From an uncultured Synergistales bacterium (lineage in GTDB: Bacteria; Synergistota; Synergistia; Synergistales; Aminobacteriaceae), in contig CAJOCL010000002.1 of assembly GCA_905233565.1 (NCBI GenBank), positions 137,379 to 201,378 of the forward strand: 64,000 nucleotides of DNA, given 5' to 3'. Made by a program: the position numbers and the translations under genes. Shown here piece by piece: positions 1 to 9,263 of this stretch. The stretch's first letter is position 1; each line of letters starts with the position of its first letter. The notes under the pieces were generated by a model that saw only the letters and a list, made by a program, of their open reading frames with translations, was not told the DNA's origin and did no database searches.

Positions 1-941
1 ACGTGAACGGAGTTGCAAAGAAACACGCCGAAGTCAGCAACGCAATGTTCAAAATGGAGACTGTTGACTGGATAACTAACGGCATTCACCCGACAACCTG
101 GATAAGTTCAGGAATGCGGAAGCTGTATAACAAGCATATTCCGGGCTGGGAATTGGATCCTGGCCGTCTCGTTCAGGCTCTGACAATTCCAAAAGAAGAA
201 GTATGGTCAGCACATCAGGCATCAAAACTCAGGCTGTTTGCGCGTGTCCTTGAGACTAACGGGATAATGCTCGATCCGAATGTATTAACGCTCGGATTCG
301 CAAGACGCGCTGCAACGTATAAGAGGGCTGATTTGCTGCTCACTGACATTGACAGGCTCAAGAAAATTGTCGCAAAGAATAAAGTTCAGTTCATATTTGC
401 GGGAAAATCACACCCTGCAGACAACGGCGGAAAAGCACTTCTCCAGAAAATCCGGAAGGCATCACGCGAATTAAAAGGCAACGTTACGATCGTTTTCATT
501 GACAATTACAACATGGAAATAGCATCGCTCCTTACACAGGGCGTTGATGTCTGGCTCAATAATCCCATAAGACCCAGAGAGGCAAGCGGAACTTCAGGAA
601 TGAAGTGCGCAATGAACGGAATAATGAACTTCAGCGTTCTTGACGGCTGGTGGATTGAAGGCTGGGTCGAAGATGTTACGGGCTGGTCAATAGGCCCCGA
701 ACCTTCAGAGGCTGAGGCAAAAGATGCAAATTCAAACTCTCACTATGATGAAAATCTCGATGCCGTTGACCTGTACGACAAACTCGAAAATAAAGTAATA
801 CCCACGTATTATGATAATCATGAAAAGTGGGTCGACATGATGAGACATACGATAGCCCTTGATGCAAGTTTCTTCAACACTCACAGGGTAGTACACGAAT
901 ATGCCTCAAAAGCATACTCGATTGACTTCAGGGGAATGTAG
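1..941 (+). CDS. glgP: Alpha-glucan (glycogen) phosphorylase, C-terminal part
   Basis: This is the 3' part of a gene that begins before the window; the open frame runs through the first base and the GTG at 3 is not a credible start. The enzyme releases glucose-1-phosphate from glycogen using phosphate and pyridoxal phosphate (PLP). The PLP lysine lies in the motif EASGTSGMK, about residue 201 of the visible part, followed by the MNGIMNFSVLDGWW block typical of the shorter alpha-glucan phosphorylases. About 312 residues are visible, with an intact C-terminus. It ends 53 bp before glgA on the same strand, so the gene probably belongs to a glycogen cluster with glgA and glgC. The family call is firm; the missing N-terminus cannot be judged. 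Confidence 0.93.
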   Translation, partial: VNGVAKKHAEVSNAMFKMETVDWITNGIHPTTWISSGMRKLYNKHIPGWELDPGRLVQALTIPKEEVWSAHQASKLRLFARVLETNGIMLDPNVLTLGFARRAATYKRADLLLTDIDRLKKIVAKNKVQFIFAGKSHPADNGGKALLQKIRKASRELKGNVTIVFIDNYNMEIASLLTQGVDVWLNNPIRPREASGTSGMKCAMNGIMNFSVLDGWWIEGWVEDVTGWSIGPEPSEAEAKDANSNSHYDENLDAVDLYDKLENKVIPTYYDNHEKWVDMMRHTIALDASFFNTHRVVHEYASKAYSIDFRGM

Positions 942-994
942 TATATTAATAATATTTTTAATCTAAGTAGTGAAAGGAATGTAGTTTATCAGCA

Positions 995-2455
995 ATGACG
1001 AAAAGCGGTAGTGCTGTAAAAGTATTGTTCGTAACAACGGAACTTGCCCCTTTCTCAAAAGTAGGCGGGCTTGGTGACGTTGCAGGTTCACTGCCCAAAG
1101 CACTGCGTCAGGCAGGGGTAGATGTCCGCGTTGTAACTCCTGCATGGCCGGGCGTTCTTGAAAGGGCAGCGGCTTCAGGCCTCAAAACTACGACACTGAA
1201 GACAAAAGTATATGCTGCGTATGACTGGCGTATACATTCGGCAAATGTCATAAAAGCTGAAGTTAAGGGCGTACCTACGTATTTCCTTAAGGCTGAAGAT
1301 TATACGGGTGATATGTATCCTTCACAGCTCAATTTCTGGACAGCTTCACCGTTTGCCGTTTTCTGTATGCAGGCACTTGAGCTTAAAGACGCTATCGAAT
1401 GGGAACCGGATATATACCACTGCCATGACTGGACATCGGCGTTTCTTCCCTGTGCGCTTGCGTGGCACAGGCACTACAGGCAGTCAGGCGGAAAGAGCAT
1501 AATGACTCTTCACAACGTAGCGTATCAGGGCATATTCGAGCCTTCACCGTTCCTTGAGGCTTCAGGTTTGGAACCTTGGAGCTTCAGTTCATCGACAATG
1601 GAATTTTACGGACAGGTGAATTTGTTAAAAGGCGGAATAGTCGCAGCATCAGCCGTCAGCACGGTATCACCGACGTATGCGAACGAGATTCAGACTTATG
1701 AATCTACCCGTGAATTATCCGGGATACTTTACCAGCAAAGAAGCAAGCTCAGGGGAATACTGAACGGCCTTGATACGAAATTCTGGGATCCTTCGGGAGA
1801 CAAGGAAATTCCGGCAAAGTTCAGCATTAAAGATCTCAAAGGAAAAGCAGCCTGCAAAAGAGAACTTTTGTCGCGTGCAGGGTTCGACACGGAAACAGAT
1901 GCGCCGGTTATAGTATGTGTCAGCCGTCTTGTCGAACAGAAGGGCTTTGATATGGTCTTCAGCGCGGCGAATCAGATTGCGGAAACAGGGGCGAAACTGT
2001 TAATACTGGGTTCAGGAAATGACTGGATCGAGAACGGAATTATTCAGGCTGCAGAAGCAAACCCGCAGAGCATAAAATTATTCAGGGGATATGACGAGCC
2101 TTTATCGCACCTGATGTATGCCGGCGGTGATATATTCCTTATGCCGTCAGTATTCGAGCCGTGCGGATTATCTCAGATGATTTCAATGAGATACGGAACT
2201 GTGCCGGTTGTCCGTGAAGTCGGCGGATTAAGGGATACTGTATTTGATGTCGACAGGCCGGAAGGCGGAAACGGATTCACTTTCCTTACGTGCGATGCTG
2301 AAGGTATGATGTGGGCGCTGCGAAGGGCTGTTGACCGTTACAACAATGACAAAACGGCATGGAAAAAGATAATGCTTGAGGGAATGCGTGAAGATTTCAC
2401 GTGGGATAAATCGGCAGGTCTCTATAAGGACATGTACGAAGATTTAATGCAGTAA
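995..2455 (+). CDS. glgA: Glycogen synthase (ADP-glucose type)
   Basis: A GT5-family glycosyltransferase of 486 aa that transfers glucose from ADP-glucose to the growing alpha-1,4-glucan. The ADP-glucose-binding motif KVGGLGDV is at residues 22-29, and the C-terminal acceptor block FEPCGLSQ is near residue 386; length matches bacterial GlgA. It sits between the phosphorylase (53 bp gap) and glgC (80 bp gap), all on the plus strand, so synthesis, precursor supply and breakdown of glycogen are together. The ATG at 995 has no strong ribosome site. A possible hairpin lies just downstream at 2470-2500. Confidence 0.97.
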   Translation: MTKSGSAVKVLFVTTELAPFSKVGGLGDVAGSLPKALRQAGVDVRVVTPAWPGVLERAAASGLKTTTLKTKVYAAYDWRIHSANVIKAEVKGVPTYFLKAEDYTGDMYPSQLNFWTASPFAVFCMQALELKDAIEWEPDIYHCHDWTSAFLPCALAWHRHYRQSGGKSIMTLHNVAYQGIFEPSPFLEASGLEPWSFSSSTMEFYGQVNLLKGGIVAASAVSTVSPTYANEIQTYESTRELSGILYQQRSKLRGILNGLDTKFWDPSGDKEIPAKFSIKDLKGKAACKRELLSRAGFDTETDAPVIVCVSRLVEQKGFDMVFSAANQIAETGAKLLILGSGNDWIENGIIQAAEANPQSIKLFRGYDEPLSHLMYAGGDIFLMPSVFEPCGLSQMISMRYGTVPVVREVGGLRDTVFDVDRPEGGNGFTFLTCDAEGMMWALRRAVDRYNNDKTAWKKIMLEGMREDFTWDKSAGLYKDMYEDLMQ

Positions 2456-2469
2456 AAGTGTGAATCATA

Positions 2470-2500
2470 CCCCTTGTTATTATTTAATTATTTCAAGGGG
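2470..2500 (+). promoter_or_regulatory. Stem-loop between glgA and glgC
   Basis: CCCCTTG at 2470-2476 is perfectly complementary to CAAGGGG at 2494-2500, with a 17-nt A/T-rich loop. It is followed by a short T-rich run, not a clean T tract, so it could be a weak terminator or attenuator, or an mRNA-stabilising hairpin, before the strong glgC ribosome site (AAAGGAGGT, 2515-2523). Confidence 0.45.
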
Positions 2501-2535
2501 TGTTGTTACATATAAAAGGAGGTTAAGTTTTTATT

Positions 2536-3864
2536 ATGTATACAGGCAAACACGGAAGAGTGTTAGGCATCGTTCTCGCGGGAGGCAAGGGCGAGAGGTT
2601 AATGCCGCTCACACGTTACCGCGCAAAACCTGCAGTTTACTTCGCCGCAAAGTACAGGATAATTGATTTTGCCCTCTCAAACCTCATTAACAGCGGAATT
2701 TACTCCGTTTACGTTCTCGTTCAGTTCAAGAGCCAGTCTCTGAATGAACACATTGAACGCGGCTGGCAGTTCGGGGGCGCAATGAGGGGCCGTGACTTCT
2801 TCGTAACTACAATTCCGGCTCAGATGTGGAGCGGTGAACACTGGTTCCAGGGGACAGCGGACGCAGTATATCAGGCAAAGCACATGATAACGCGTTACAG
2901 GGCTGATAAAGTCTGTATCTTCGCAGCAGATCACATCTACAAAATGGACGTTGAGCAGATGCTCGCGTATCATGACGCTCAGCACGCCGATGTTACGATC
3001 GCCGCGAACGTCGTACCTGTTTCGGACGCTACTGAGTTCGGCTGCATAAAGACCGACAAGAACGGCCGTATTGTTGAGTTCATGGAGAAGCCGAAGAATC
3101 CGCCTGAAATTCCCGGAAAGCCCGGATTCAGCTATGTCTCAATGGGAAATTACGTTTTTAACCGCAAAGTCCTTGAAGAGGCACTCGATGACGACGCAAT
3201 GAAGGAAGAGACAAGCCACGATTTCGGCAAGGACATAATCCCGGATCTTGTTGAACACGGAATGAAAGTCTGCGCTTATGACTTCTCGACAAACATACTT
3301 CCCCACCCGTCAGCAGAGACTGAACTTGTCCACCAGTGGAGAACTGATAAACCGTACTGGCGCGATGTAGGTACGCTGAAGGCTTACTGGCAGGCACATA
3401 TGGAGCTTATCGGCCATGAATCCGAAATGACGCTCTATAACCCCATGTGGCCGATCAGGACGGTATCTTACGGAGATCCCCCCTCATACTGCTACCCCGA
3501 TAGCGGACACCCCTGCAATATTAACAGGGTCATGCTCTCGGAAGGAAGCAGGATTTTCGGCGCGGACGTATCAAATTCAGTTTTGGCGCGCAACTGCCTT
3601 ATTCAGGCCGGCAGCGTCGTCGAAGAAAGTATCATCGGCCATGATGTAGTAATCGGGCGTAACTGCCGCATAAAGCGCGCAATTATTGACGGCCATAACA
3701 TCATCCCTGACGGTACAGTAATCGGTGAAGACCCTGACGTTGACGCAAAGAATTACTACGTTGACCCGAAATCGGGGATCGTAGTTGCAGGAGTTCCAAA
3801 AGAACTTTATCTGACCGGAAGCGACCAGATCGAAGAAGGCCAGAGCTGGGACACAATGGGCTAA
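2536..3864 (+). CDS. glgC: Glucose-1-phosphate adenylyltransferase
   Basis: ADP-glucose pyrophosphorylase, 442 aa, which makes ADP-glucose from ATP and glucose-1-phosphate, the committed step for glycogen. The N-terminal nucleotidyltransferase signature LAGGKGERLMPLT is at residues 14-26, followed by the RAKPAVYFAAKYRIIDF block; the C-terminal third has the left-handed beta-helix hexapeptide pattern (for example SVVEESIIGHDVVIGRNC). The ATG at 2536 follows a very good ribosome site, AAAGGAGGT, 12 nt upstream. It supplies GlgA directly upstream. A strong terminator follows at 3896. Confidence 0.97.
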   Translation: MYTGKHGRVLGIVLAGGKGERLMPLTRYRAKPAVYFAAKYRIIDFALSNLINSGIYSVYVLVQFKSQSLNEHIERGWQFGGAMRGRDFFVTTIPAQMWSGEHWFQGTADAVYQAKHMITRYRADKVCIFAADHIYKMDVEQMLAYHDAQHADVTIAANVVPVSDATEFGCIKTDKNGRIVEFMEKPKNPPEIPGKPGFSYVSMGNYVFNRKVLEEALDDDAMKEETSHDFGKDIIPDLVEHGMKVCAYDFSTNILPHPSAETELVHQWRTDKPYWRDVGTLKAYWQAHMELIGHESEMTLYNPMWPIRTVSYGDPPSYCYPDSGHPCNINRVMLSEGSRIFGADVSNSVLARNCLIQAGSVVEESIIGHDVVIGRNCRIKRAIIDGHNIIPDGTVIGEDPDVDAKNYYVDPKSGIVVAGVPKELYLTGSDQIEEGQSWDTMG

Positions 3865-3895
3865 ATTAAAAAAGTTAAAGCTGTTACATAAACAA

Positions 3896-3933
3896 AGCAC
3901 CTCCCTGAATATTTTGGGGGGTGCTGTTTTTTT
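3896..3933 (+). terminator. Rho-independent terminator after glgC
   Basis: AGCACCTCCC (3896-3905) pairs with GGGGGGTGCT (3916-3925) around an A/T-rich loop, followed by a run of T. It closes the glycogen cluster; the minus-strand 5'-nucleotidase gene ends a few bases further on. Confidence 0.9.
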
Positions 3934-3941
3934 GCTGAATT

Positions 3942-5555
3942 TTATTTTATGATTGTAATTCGTCCCTGAGGCTCCCTGTATTTTTCGGGCAGGAAATCAA
4001 AATTACGCAGATAACGGGATAATGCGCTGTCGGCGGTTATGTAATCCGGTTCAACAACTTTCGTTCCCTTGAATACATGGCCGTCACCTTTCATGTAAAG
4101 AAGGAAACTTATTGATACAACCTTGTATTTTTTATCCGGGTCAATAGGTTCGCCGTTGACTTTAACATCACTGACTCTGCGGTCTCCCGAGATTTCTTTC
4201 AGCATTTGATTTTCATCGAGAATGACGGGTGAAGGTATCCTTGTGTCAACCGTATATGTCAGCCCTGACACGTGAATAAATCCGCCGCTTCTGTCGGGCA
4301 TTAAACGGACTCCGAGTTCAAGTTCATCAATTATACTCTGTCCGGGAATCTCGCAGATACACACAGTGTTTCCGAACGGGAGGACATCAAGAGCGTTTTT
4401 GATCGTAATTTCACCGGCCGCGATGTTGTTGCGCATTCCTCCGCCGTTTACCAGAGCGATGTCAGCCGTTTTCGTTTTTGTATCACGCGCTGAAGCCAGA
4501 AAAGCATCCGTTACGAGGTCGCTTAAATTCGTTTCCCTTGTGCGGACAAGCCAGTCCTTACTTGCGTCCATTGCGACGAGGTCAAAACTTGTATAAGTCA
4601 GATGAGTTTTCAGTGTATCCTCGTATTTAGCCTTGATTTCCGCGACAAATTTCGCCGTCTTTTCGTCCCTGCCGTCAAAGCCGCTTAAAAGTTCCGTTTT
4701 TACTTCACCTTTTGTATTTATCGTGAGCTTTCCGACATGTGTCAGCTTTGTGCCGGTCTGGGTAATTATTACGTCCTTGCCGTCGGCGTTCTTGAAGACA
4801 AGACACGGCGTTACTTCGTGTGAGTGTCCGTCAATGAATACGTCAATTCCGCTTGTTCTGGGCGCAATGTAAGGAGTAGCCCATTCCTGCACTACTATAT
4901 CTTCGTATTCGCCTAGATGGCCGACAACTATAACATAATCAGCTCCCTCAGCCCTTGCGTCATCAACTGCTTTCTGAATTGAAGCAATAAGTTTTTTGCC
5001 TGCATCCTCCCCGTCAAAGCCGTAAATAAATTCACCTTTATCATTCTGGAAATTTGAAGGAGCTGACTTAATGATTGACTCGGGAGTTGTTACGCCGACA
5101 AAAGCGACTTTTACATCACCGTATTCGAGAATTTTATACGGTTTGAAGATAAGCCTGCCCGTTCTCAAATCCCTTATGTTGCAGGATATAAAACCGCATT
5201 TAAGATTTTTTGCGAAGTTCTCGAACTGGCTCCAGCCGTAGTCAAATTCGTGATTTCCGGGAATTGCAATATCATAACCGACCTCGTTCATTATTTCGAG
5301 AAGATAGCGGCCATGAGAGATTGCCCCGATAGTTCCGCCCTGCGCCCAGTCGCCCGCGTCAACAAGAGTAACATACGGCGTATTCTTGCGGGCTTCATCA
5401 CGGCAGTAGGCGAAACCTGCATATCCGAGATTTTCATCAACGCCGCAGTGTACGTCATTCGTATAAAGGATAATAATATCCTTGTCCGGAAGTGCAGCCC
5501 ATGAAGGAACGCACATTAACATTAATAATAAAATTAAAGCTGAAATTTTTTTCAT
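3942..5555 (-). CDS. Secreted 5'-nucleotidase / metallophosphatase (UshA/YfkN type)
   Basis: A two-domain periplasmic or surface 5'-nucleotidase of 537 aa. An N-terminal signal peptide starts MKKISALILLLMLMCVPSWA. The metallophosphatase domain shows the metal ligand motifs YTNDVHCG, DAGDWAQGG, GNHEFDYG and DGHSHE; the C-terminal nucleotidase domain has NGGGMRNNIAAGEI and VLPFGNTV. It likely cleaves nucleotides or related phosphate esters outside the cytoplasm. The start is ATG at 5555: a GTG at 5570 in frame lies inside the ribosome site GAGGTG and is not credible. It appears monocistronic, with a hairpin terminator upstream belonging to dut. Exact substrate is not readable from sequence. Confidence 0.93.
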   Translation of the reverse strand: MKKISALILLLMLMCVPSWAALPDKDIIILYTNDVHCGVDENLGYAGFAYCRDEARKNTPYVTLVDAGDWAQGGTIGAISHGRYLLEIMNEVGYDIAIPGNHEFDYGWSQFENFAKNLKCGFISCNIRDLRTGRLIFKPYKILEYGDVKVAFVGVTTPESIIKSAPSNFQNDKGEFIYGFDGEDAGKKLIASIQKAVDDARAEGADYVIVVGHLGEYEDIVVQEWATPYIAPRTSGIDVFIDGHSHEVTPCLVFKNADGKDVIITQTGTKLTHVGKLTINTKGEVKTELLSGFDGRDEKTAKFVAEIKAKYEDTLKTHLTYTSFDLVAMDASKDWLVRTRETNLSDLVTDAFLASARDTKTKTADIALVNGGGMRNNIAAGEITIKNALDVLPFGNTVCICEIPGQSIIDELELGVRLMPDRSGGFIHVSGLTYTVDTRIPSPVILDENQMLKEISGDRRVSDVKVNGEPIDPDKKYKVVSISFLLYMKGDGHVFKGTKVVEPDYITADSALSRYLRNFDFLPEKYREPQGRITIIK

Positions 5556-5589
5556 GATTATATAAATCACCTCGACAAATATTATAGTG

Positions 5590-5627
5590 CAAAAAAAATT
5601 ACCCTGCCAGAAAAAACTGGAAGGGTA
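5590..5627 (-). terminator. Terminator after pnp-dut
   Basis: Read on the minus strand, TACCCTTCCAG pairs imperfectly with CTGGCAGGGTA around a T6 loop and is followed by a run of eight T. It lies 16 bp beyond the dut stop. Confidence 0.9.
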
Positions 5628-5642
5628 AAAGAATAATATTTT

Positions 5643-6083
5643 TTATCTCATCCCTGTACTTCCGAAGCCTCCTGAGCCTCTCTTTGTCGAATCAAGCGAC
5701 TTGACATCTTCAAACTTTGCGCGGACAACGGGAACAAATACCATCTGTGCTATCCTGTCGCCGAATGTCAGAGTAAAAGGATCATCACCCATATTCATTA
5801 GCAGGACTTTTATTTCACCCCTGTAATCTGAGTCAATAGTTCCCGGACTGTTAGGGATTATTATTTTTTTGTCGAGAGCAAGACCGCTTCTCGGCCTGAT
5901 CTGAGCCTCATAGCCCTCAGGGATTGCGAGCCTTATTCCCGTAGGTATCAGAGCCATTTCGCCGGGCTTTATCATGCAGTACATTGTCGAACATAAATCG
6001 ACGCCTGCAGAGCCGGGCGTGGCATATTCTGGGATTGCTATAGTGTTTGCATCTCGCAGAATTTTAACGGTTATTTCTTCCAC
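5643..6083 (-). CDS. dut: dUTP pyrophosphatase (dUTPase)
   Basis: Trimeric dUTPase, 146 aa, which hydrolyses dUTP to dUMP and keeps uracil out of DNA. All five family motifs are present: PGSAGVDL, RPRSGLA, GTIDSDYRGEIKV, DRIAQMVFVP and the glycine-rich RGSGGFGSTG at the C-terminus. The start is GTG at 6083, one base after the pnp stop (TAA, 6085-6087), with the ribosome site AAGGAGA inside the last pnp codons. The frame stays open further upstream, but that stretch is pnp read out of frame and would give an odd 57-residue extension. Tight coupling to pnp suggests co-translation. Confidence 0.95.
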   Translation of the reverse strand: MEEITVKILRDANTIAIPEYATPGSAGVDLCSTMYCMIKPGEMALIPTGIRLAIPEGYEAQIRPRSGLALDKKIIIPNSPGTIDSDYRGEIKVLLMNMGDDPFTLTFGDRIAQMVFVPVVRAKFEDVKSLDSTKRGSGGFGSTGMR

Positions 6084-6084
6084 G

Positions 6085-8463
6085 TTAATAATCTCTCCTT
6101 CTGTCTCCTCCGCGTCTTCCGCGCCCTTCGCGTCCGTAATCGAAATCGTTTCTTGTCGCACGATTTGATGAATAGCCGCGTTCAAGATATTTTGCAGTTG
6201 CTGAAGCAGTGCCGAGCCTGTCGCGCATTGAGAAATTTGAATAGCCTCTTTCACGTGATGAGAGAGTTGCTATTAAATTATCGCGTTCGCGTTCGTCAGG
6301 GAGTGCGTATGCCAAGCCTGCGGAGCGTATCTTGTCTTCATTTGCCATTATCCTGCGCCTTGTCAGATTAGCGCGTCCCTGTTCGTCAATTTCTTTGACC
6401 ATTACCAGTACCCTGTCGCCGACTTTGAAGACATCTTCAACTCTGGGTACTCTGGCCGTACTTACCTCGCTGATGTGCAGCAGGCCTTCTTTGCCGGGAA
6501 GACATTCAACGAAAACGCCGAAATTAAGCAGCCTTGTTACAGTTCCGTAATATACTTCACCGGCCGTAAGTTCACGTGTCAATGACATGACTATGGCTCT
6601 TGCGTCCTCAACTTGTGCCATTGTCGAGCCGAATATCGTTATTATTCCGTTGTCCTCGATATTCATTTTAACGCCCGTCCTCTGCGTTATGCTCCTGACG
6701 ACCTTGCCGCCTGCGCCGATTACGTCCCTGATTTTATCCGTATCAATCTCAAACGATATTATTCTGGGCGCGTCATTTGATAATCTGTTAGGAACGGGGA
6801 TTACTGCTTCCATTTCCTCAAGTATCTGGAGCCTTGCGTGTCTTGCCTGACCGAGAGCCTTTTCGAGAATCTCGCGGGTTATTCCTCCTGCCTTGTTGTC
6901 CATTTGAAGAGCCGTAACCCCTGCGCGTGTTCCCGCAACTTTGAAATCCATATCGCCGTAATGATCTTCGAGGCCCTGAATGTCAGTTAAAATCTGTACT
7001 TTGTCGCCCTCTTTGATTAAACCCATTGCAATACCGGCAACGTGGCATCTTATCGGTACTCCTGCATGCATCATTGAGAGGCTTCCTCCGCAGATACTCG
7101 CCTGAGAGCTTGAGCCGTTAGATTCCATAATGTCGGAAACTACGCGGATAACATACGGGAACTCTTCTTCTGACGGTATGACGGGCAGCAATGCACGTTC
7201 AGCGAGTGCGCCGTGTCCGATTTCGCGCCTACCGGGCCCCCGTATAGCCCTGACTTCGCCGACTGAGTAGGGCGGGAAATTATAGTGAAGCAGAAATCTC
7301 TTTGCAGGTTCGTTTAATTTTATACCGTCCTGAATCTGATCGTCCTCACCTATCATTCCGAGCGTCGTAGTTGCAAGCGACTGAGTTTCGCCCCTCGTGA
7401 AGAGTGCTGATCCGTGAACTTTCGGAAGTATTCCGATTTCGCATGTTATGGGGCGTATCTGATCCATTTTACGGCCGTCAACCCTTATATGCTCATTGAT
7501 GATTATTCCGCGCATTATGGTCTTTACGCGGCTGTCTATGAATGAATTTATATATTCTTCTTTGTCGGGGTCTTCCTTGATCAGTTCGCTGAAATGTTCT
7601 TTTGCAGATTCTTTGACTGCGTTAATCTTCTTCTCTCTTGGTTTCTTTTCCTGTATCCTGACTGCTGAGTCAACTTCGCTGTCGAGATTTTCACATATCC
7701 AATTGTCTATGTCCGTTATGCTTTCAGGAAGTTTTATCTCAAGCTGAGGCTTTCCGATTTCCTCTTTCATCTGCCTGAAAAGGGCGATTATTTTCTTAAT
7801 CTCAGAGTGTGCAAGTTCGAGGGCATCAACGAGCAATTCTTCAGAAACTTCATAAGAGCCTGACTCTACCATTGTTATACCGTCATCATGGCCGGCAACA
7901 ATGAGATTGAGCAGTGAATTATTCATTTGTTTTTCTGTCGGATTGACCACGAGATTTCCGCCGATTAAACCTATTCTGACCGCACCGACCGGGCCGCCCC
8001 ACGGAATGCCTGAAATTGAGAGTGCTGCACTTGCCGCGTTAATCCCAAGAATATTAGGCGGGTAAACCTGATCCATAGCAAGAACAGTATTTACAATCTG
8101 AACATCATTTCTCATGTTGTCATCGAAAAGTGAACGTATTGCCCTGTCCGCAACCCTTGAGCCTAAAATCGCGCTGTCCGCCGGCTTTCCTTCTCTCTTA
8201 ATGAAACCTCCCGGAACTTTCCCTGCAGCATAATATCTCTCTTCGTAATCAACAACCAGCGGGAAAAAATCTATCCCTGTCCTAACTTCGTCCGACATAC
8301 AGGCCGTTGAAAGCATGACCGTTTCGCCCTGTGAAGCTATAACTGCGCCGTTAGCCTGTTTTGCAATATGTCCTGTCCTGAATACTAAATCTTCTTCTCC
8401 TACTTTTACAGAGTATATTTTTTCTTCATTCTCCAAAATCTTTATTTCCTCCTGTATTTTCAT
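6085..8463 (-). CDS. pnp: Polyribonucleotide nucleotidyltransferase (PNPase)
   Basis: PNPase, 3'-5' phosphorolytic exoribonuclease of the RNA degradation machinery. Two RNase PH-like domains are followed by a KH domain (IRDVIGAGGKVVRSI, about residue 570) and an S1 domain (GTVTRLLNFGVFVE). At 792 aa it exceeds the usual length of about 700 because of a C-terminal tail of about 90 residues ending in an Arg/Gly/Asp-rich stretch (GREGRGRRGGDRRRDY), probably an extra RNA- or protein-contact segment. The start is uncertain: the ATG at 8463 has poor ribosome signal, while AGGAGG lies in codons 4-6 and would serve a TTG at 8436. The gene overlaps nothing and is followed one base later by dut. Confidence 0.96.
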   Translation of the reverse strand: MKIQEEIKILENEEKIYSVKVGEEDLVFRTGHIAKQANGAVIASQGETVMLSTACMSDEVRTGIDFFPLVVDYEERYYAAGKVPGGFIKREGKPADSAILGSRVADRAIRSLFDDNMRNDVQIVNTVLAMDQVYPPNILGINAASAALSISGIPWGGPVGAVRIGLIGGNLVVNPTEKQMNNSLLNLIVAGHDDGITMVESGSYEVSEELLVDALELAHSEIKKIIALFRQMKEEIGKPQLEIKLPESITDIDNWICENLDSEVDSAVRIQEKKPREKKINAVKESAKEHFSELIKEDPDKEEYINSFIDSRVKTIMRGIIINEHIRVDGRKMDQIRPITCEIGILPKVHGSALFTRGETQSLATTTLGMIGEDDQIQDGIKLNEPAKRFLLHYNFPPYSVGEVRAIRGPGRREIGHGALAERALLPVIPSEEEFPYVIRVVSDIMESNGSSSQASICGGSLSMMHAGVPIRCHVAGIAMGLIKEGDKVQILTDIQGLEDHYGDMDFKVAGTRAGVTALQMDNKAGGITREILEKALGQARHARLQILEEMEAVIPVPNRLSNDAPRIISFEIDTDKIRDVIGAGGKVVRSITQRTGVKMNIEDNGIITIFGSTMAQVEDARAIVMSLTRELTAGEVYYGTVTRLLNFGVFVECLPGKEGLLHISEVSTARVPRVEDVFKVGDRVLVMVKEIDEQGRANLTRRRIMANEDKIRSAGLAYALPDERERDNLIATLSSRERGYSNFSMRDRLGTASATAKYLERGYSSNRATRNDFDYGREGRGRRGGDRRRDY

Positions 8464-8495
8464 GTGTTATATTTTAACCTAAATTCGCAAGAATT

Positions 8496-8517
8496 CTCCC
8501 ATTTCTGCAAGTGGGAG
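8496..8517 (+). repeat. Left-end subterminal hairpin of the IS remnant
   Basis: CTCCCATTT pairs with AAGTGGGAG (one mismatch) around CTGC, then AGATGAAT. The second IS remnant has the matching structure at 48786-48808 followed by the same GATGAAT. In IS200/IS605 elements such hairpins are recognised by the TnpA transposase. Confidence 0.7.
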
Positions 8518-8633
8518 ATGAATTGCGCTATATTTTATTATTATAAAGTGCTAAAATCAGTCGCATGAATGTTCTGGTCTAGGAGTTTTTGTCTGTTAAC
8601 GACAGGAGGAGTACAAGGGTATCCGAAGCAGGA

Positions 8634-9241
8634 ATGAAAAGGGCATATAAATTCCGAAACTTTTTCAGCAGCAGGAGTTCAGGTTTCCCCAGATTCAAAA
8701 GTAAGAAGACAAGCCGCAAGAAATACACTACGAATAATCAGAAGGGAAGCGTAAGGATCGAGAACGGAAGATTAAAGCTGCCGAAAGTAGGATTTGTGAA
8801 AATCGTTCAGCATCGCAAAATAGTAGGAGTAATCAAGAGTGTAACGATAGAACAGACTCCAACGAACAAATATTATGCCAGCATATTAACGGAATACGAA
8901 AACCAAGTACCCGAATCAGAGCTTAAAAAGTTTGTTGGTCTCGATTTTTTAATGCACGGCTTGTAAGTAAATGGTTTGCATCAAGCCAGCTATGCAGCGT
9001 ATGCGGTTACAAGAATTCACAAGTCAAAGATTTGTCGATAAGGAGCTGGAAATGTCCCTCATGCGGTGTAGAACATGACCGTGACATCAACGCAGCGATA
9101 AATATTTGTAACGAAGGAAAACGAATAACTACCGTAGGGACTACGGGAAGTAACGCCTATGGAGAGGACGTAAGACGACTTCAGTCAACACAAATGGAGC
9201 GCAGCCTCGCAGAATTAGGAAGCTCCCGCTTCTGTCGCTAG
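8634..9241 (+). pseudogene. tnpB (IS605 OrfB / RNA-guided nuclease) with two internal deletions
   Basis: The frame begins MKRAYKFR, the usual TnpB N-terminus, then jumps to NFFSSRSSGFPRFKSKK, so several tens of residues are missing. It continues through the conserved SVRIENGRLKLPK and KYYASILTEYE blocks to [10 protein letters not shown] at 8966, where it stops. The sequence resumes near 8970, after a second deletion that includes most of the RuvC-like core, in another frame with [15 protein letters not shown], then [18 protein letters not shown]. The four zinc-ribbon cysteines and the last RuvC Asp motif survive, but the nuclease core does not, so this cannot be an active protein. Two separate open frames (8589-8966 and 9032-9241) are its visible pieces. 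TnpB of intact elements is an omega-RNA-guided DNA endonuclease. Confidence 0.85.
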
Positions 9242-9263
9242 CACCCGTAGGCATAAGCGGAGG
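9222..9263 (+). repeat. Right-end hairpin of the IS remnant
   Basis: GCTCCCGCTT pairs with AAGCGGAGGT (8 of 10) across a 22-nt loop and overlaps the tnpB stop codon. The matching hairpin in the second copy is at 48928-48964. In intact TnpB systems the 3' end of tnpB plus the right end encodes the guide (omega) RNA scaffold, so this is the part that would correspond to it. Confidence 0.65.

Noticed and set aside
5643..6254. Long dUTPase form of 203 aa
   Set aside because: The first 57 residues are pnp read in another frame; the GTG at 6083 has a proper ribosome site and gives the family length.
8589..8966. Intact 125-aa protein in the IS remnant
   Set aside because: It contains only two fragments of TnpB joined by a deletion and stops at the second deletion point, so it is a pseudogene piece.
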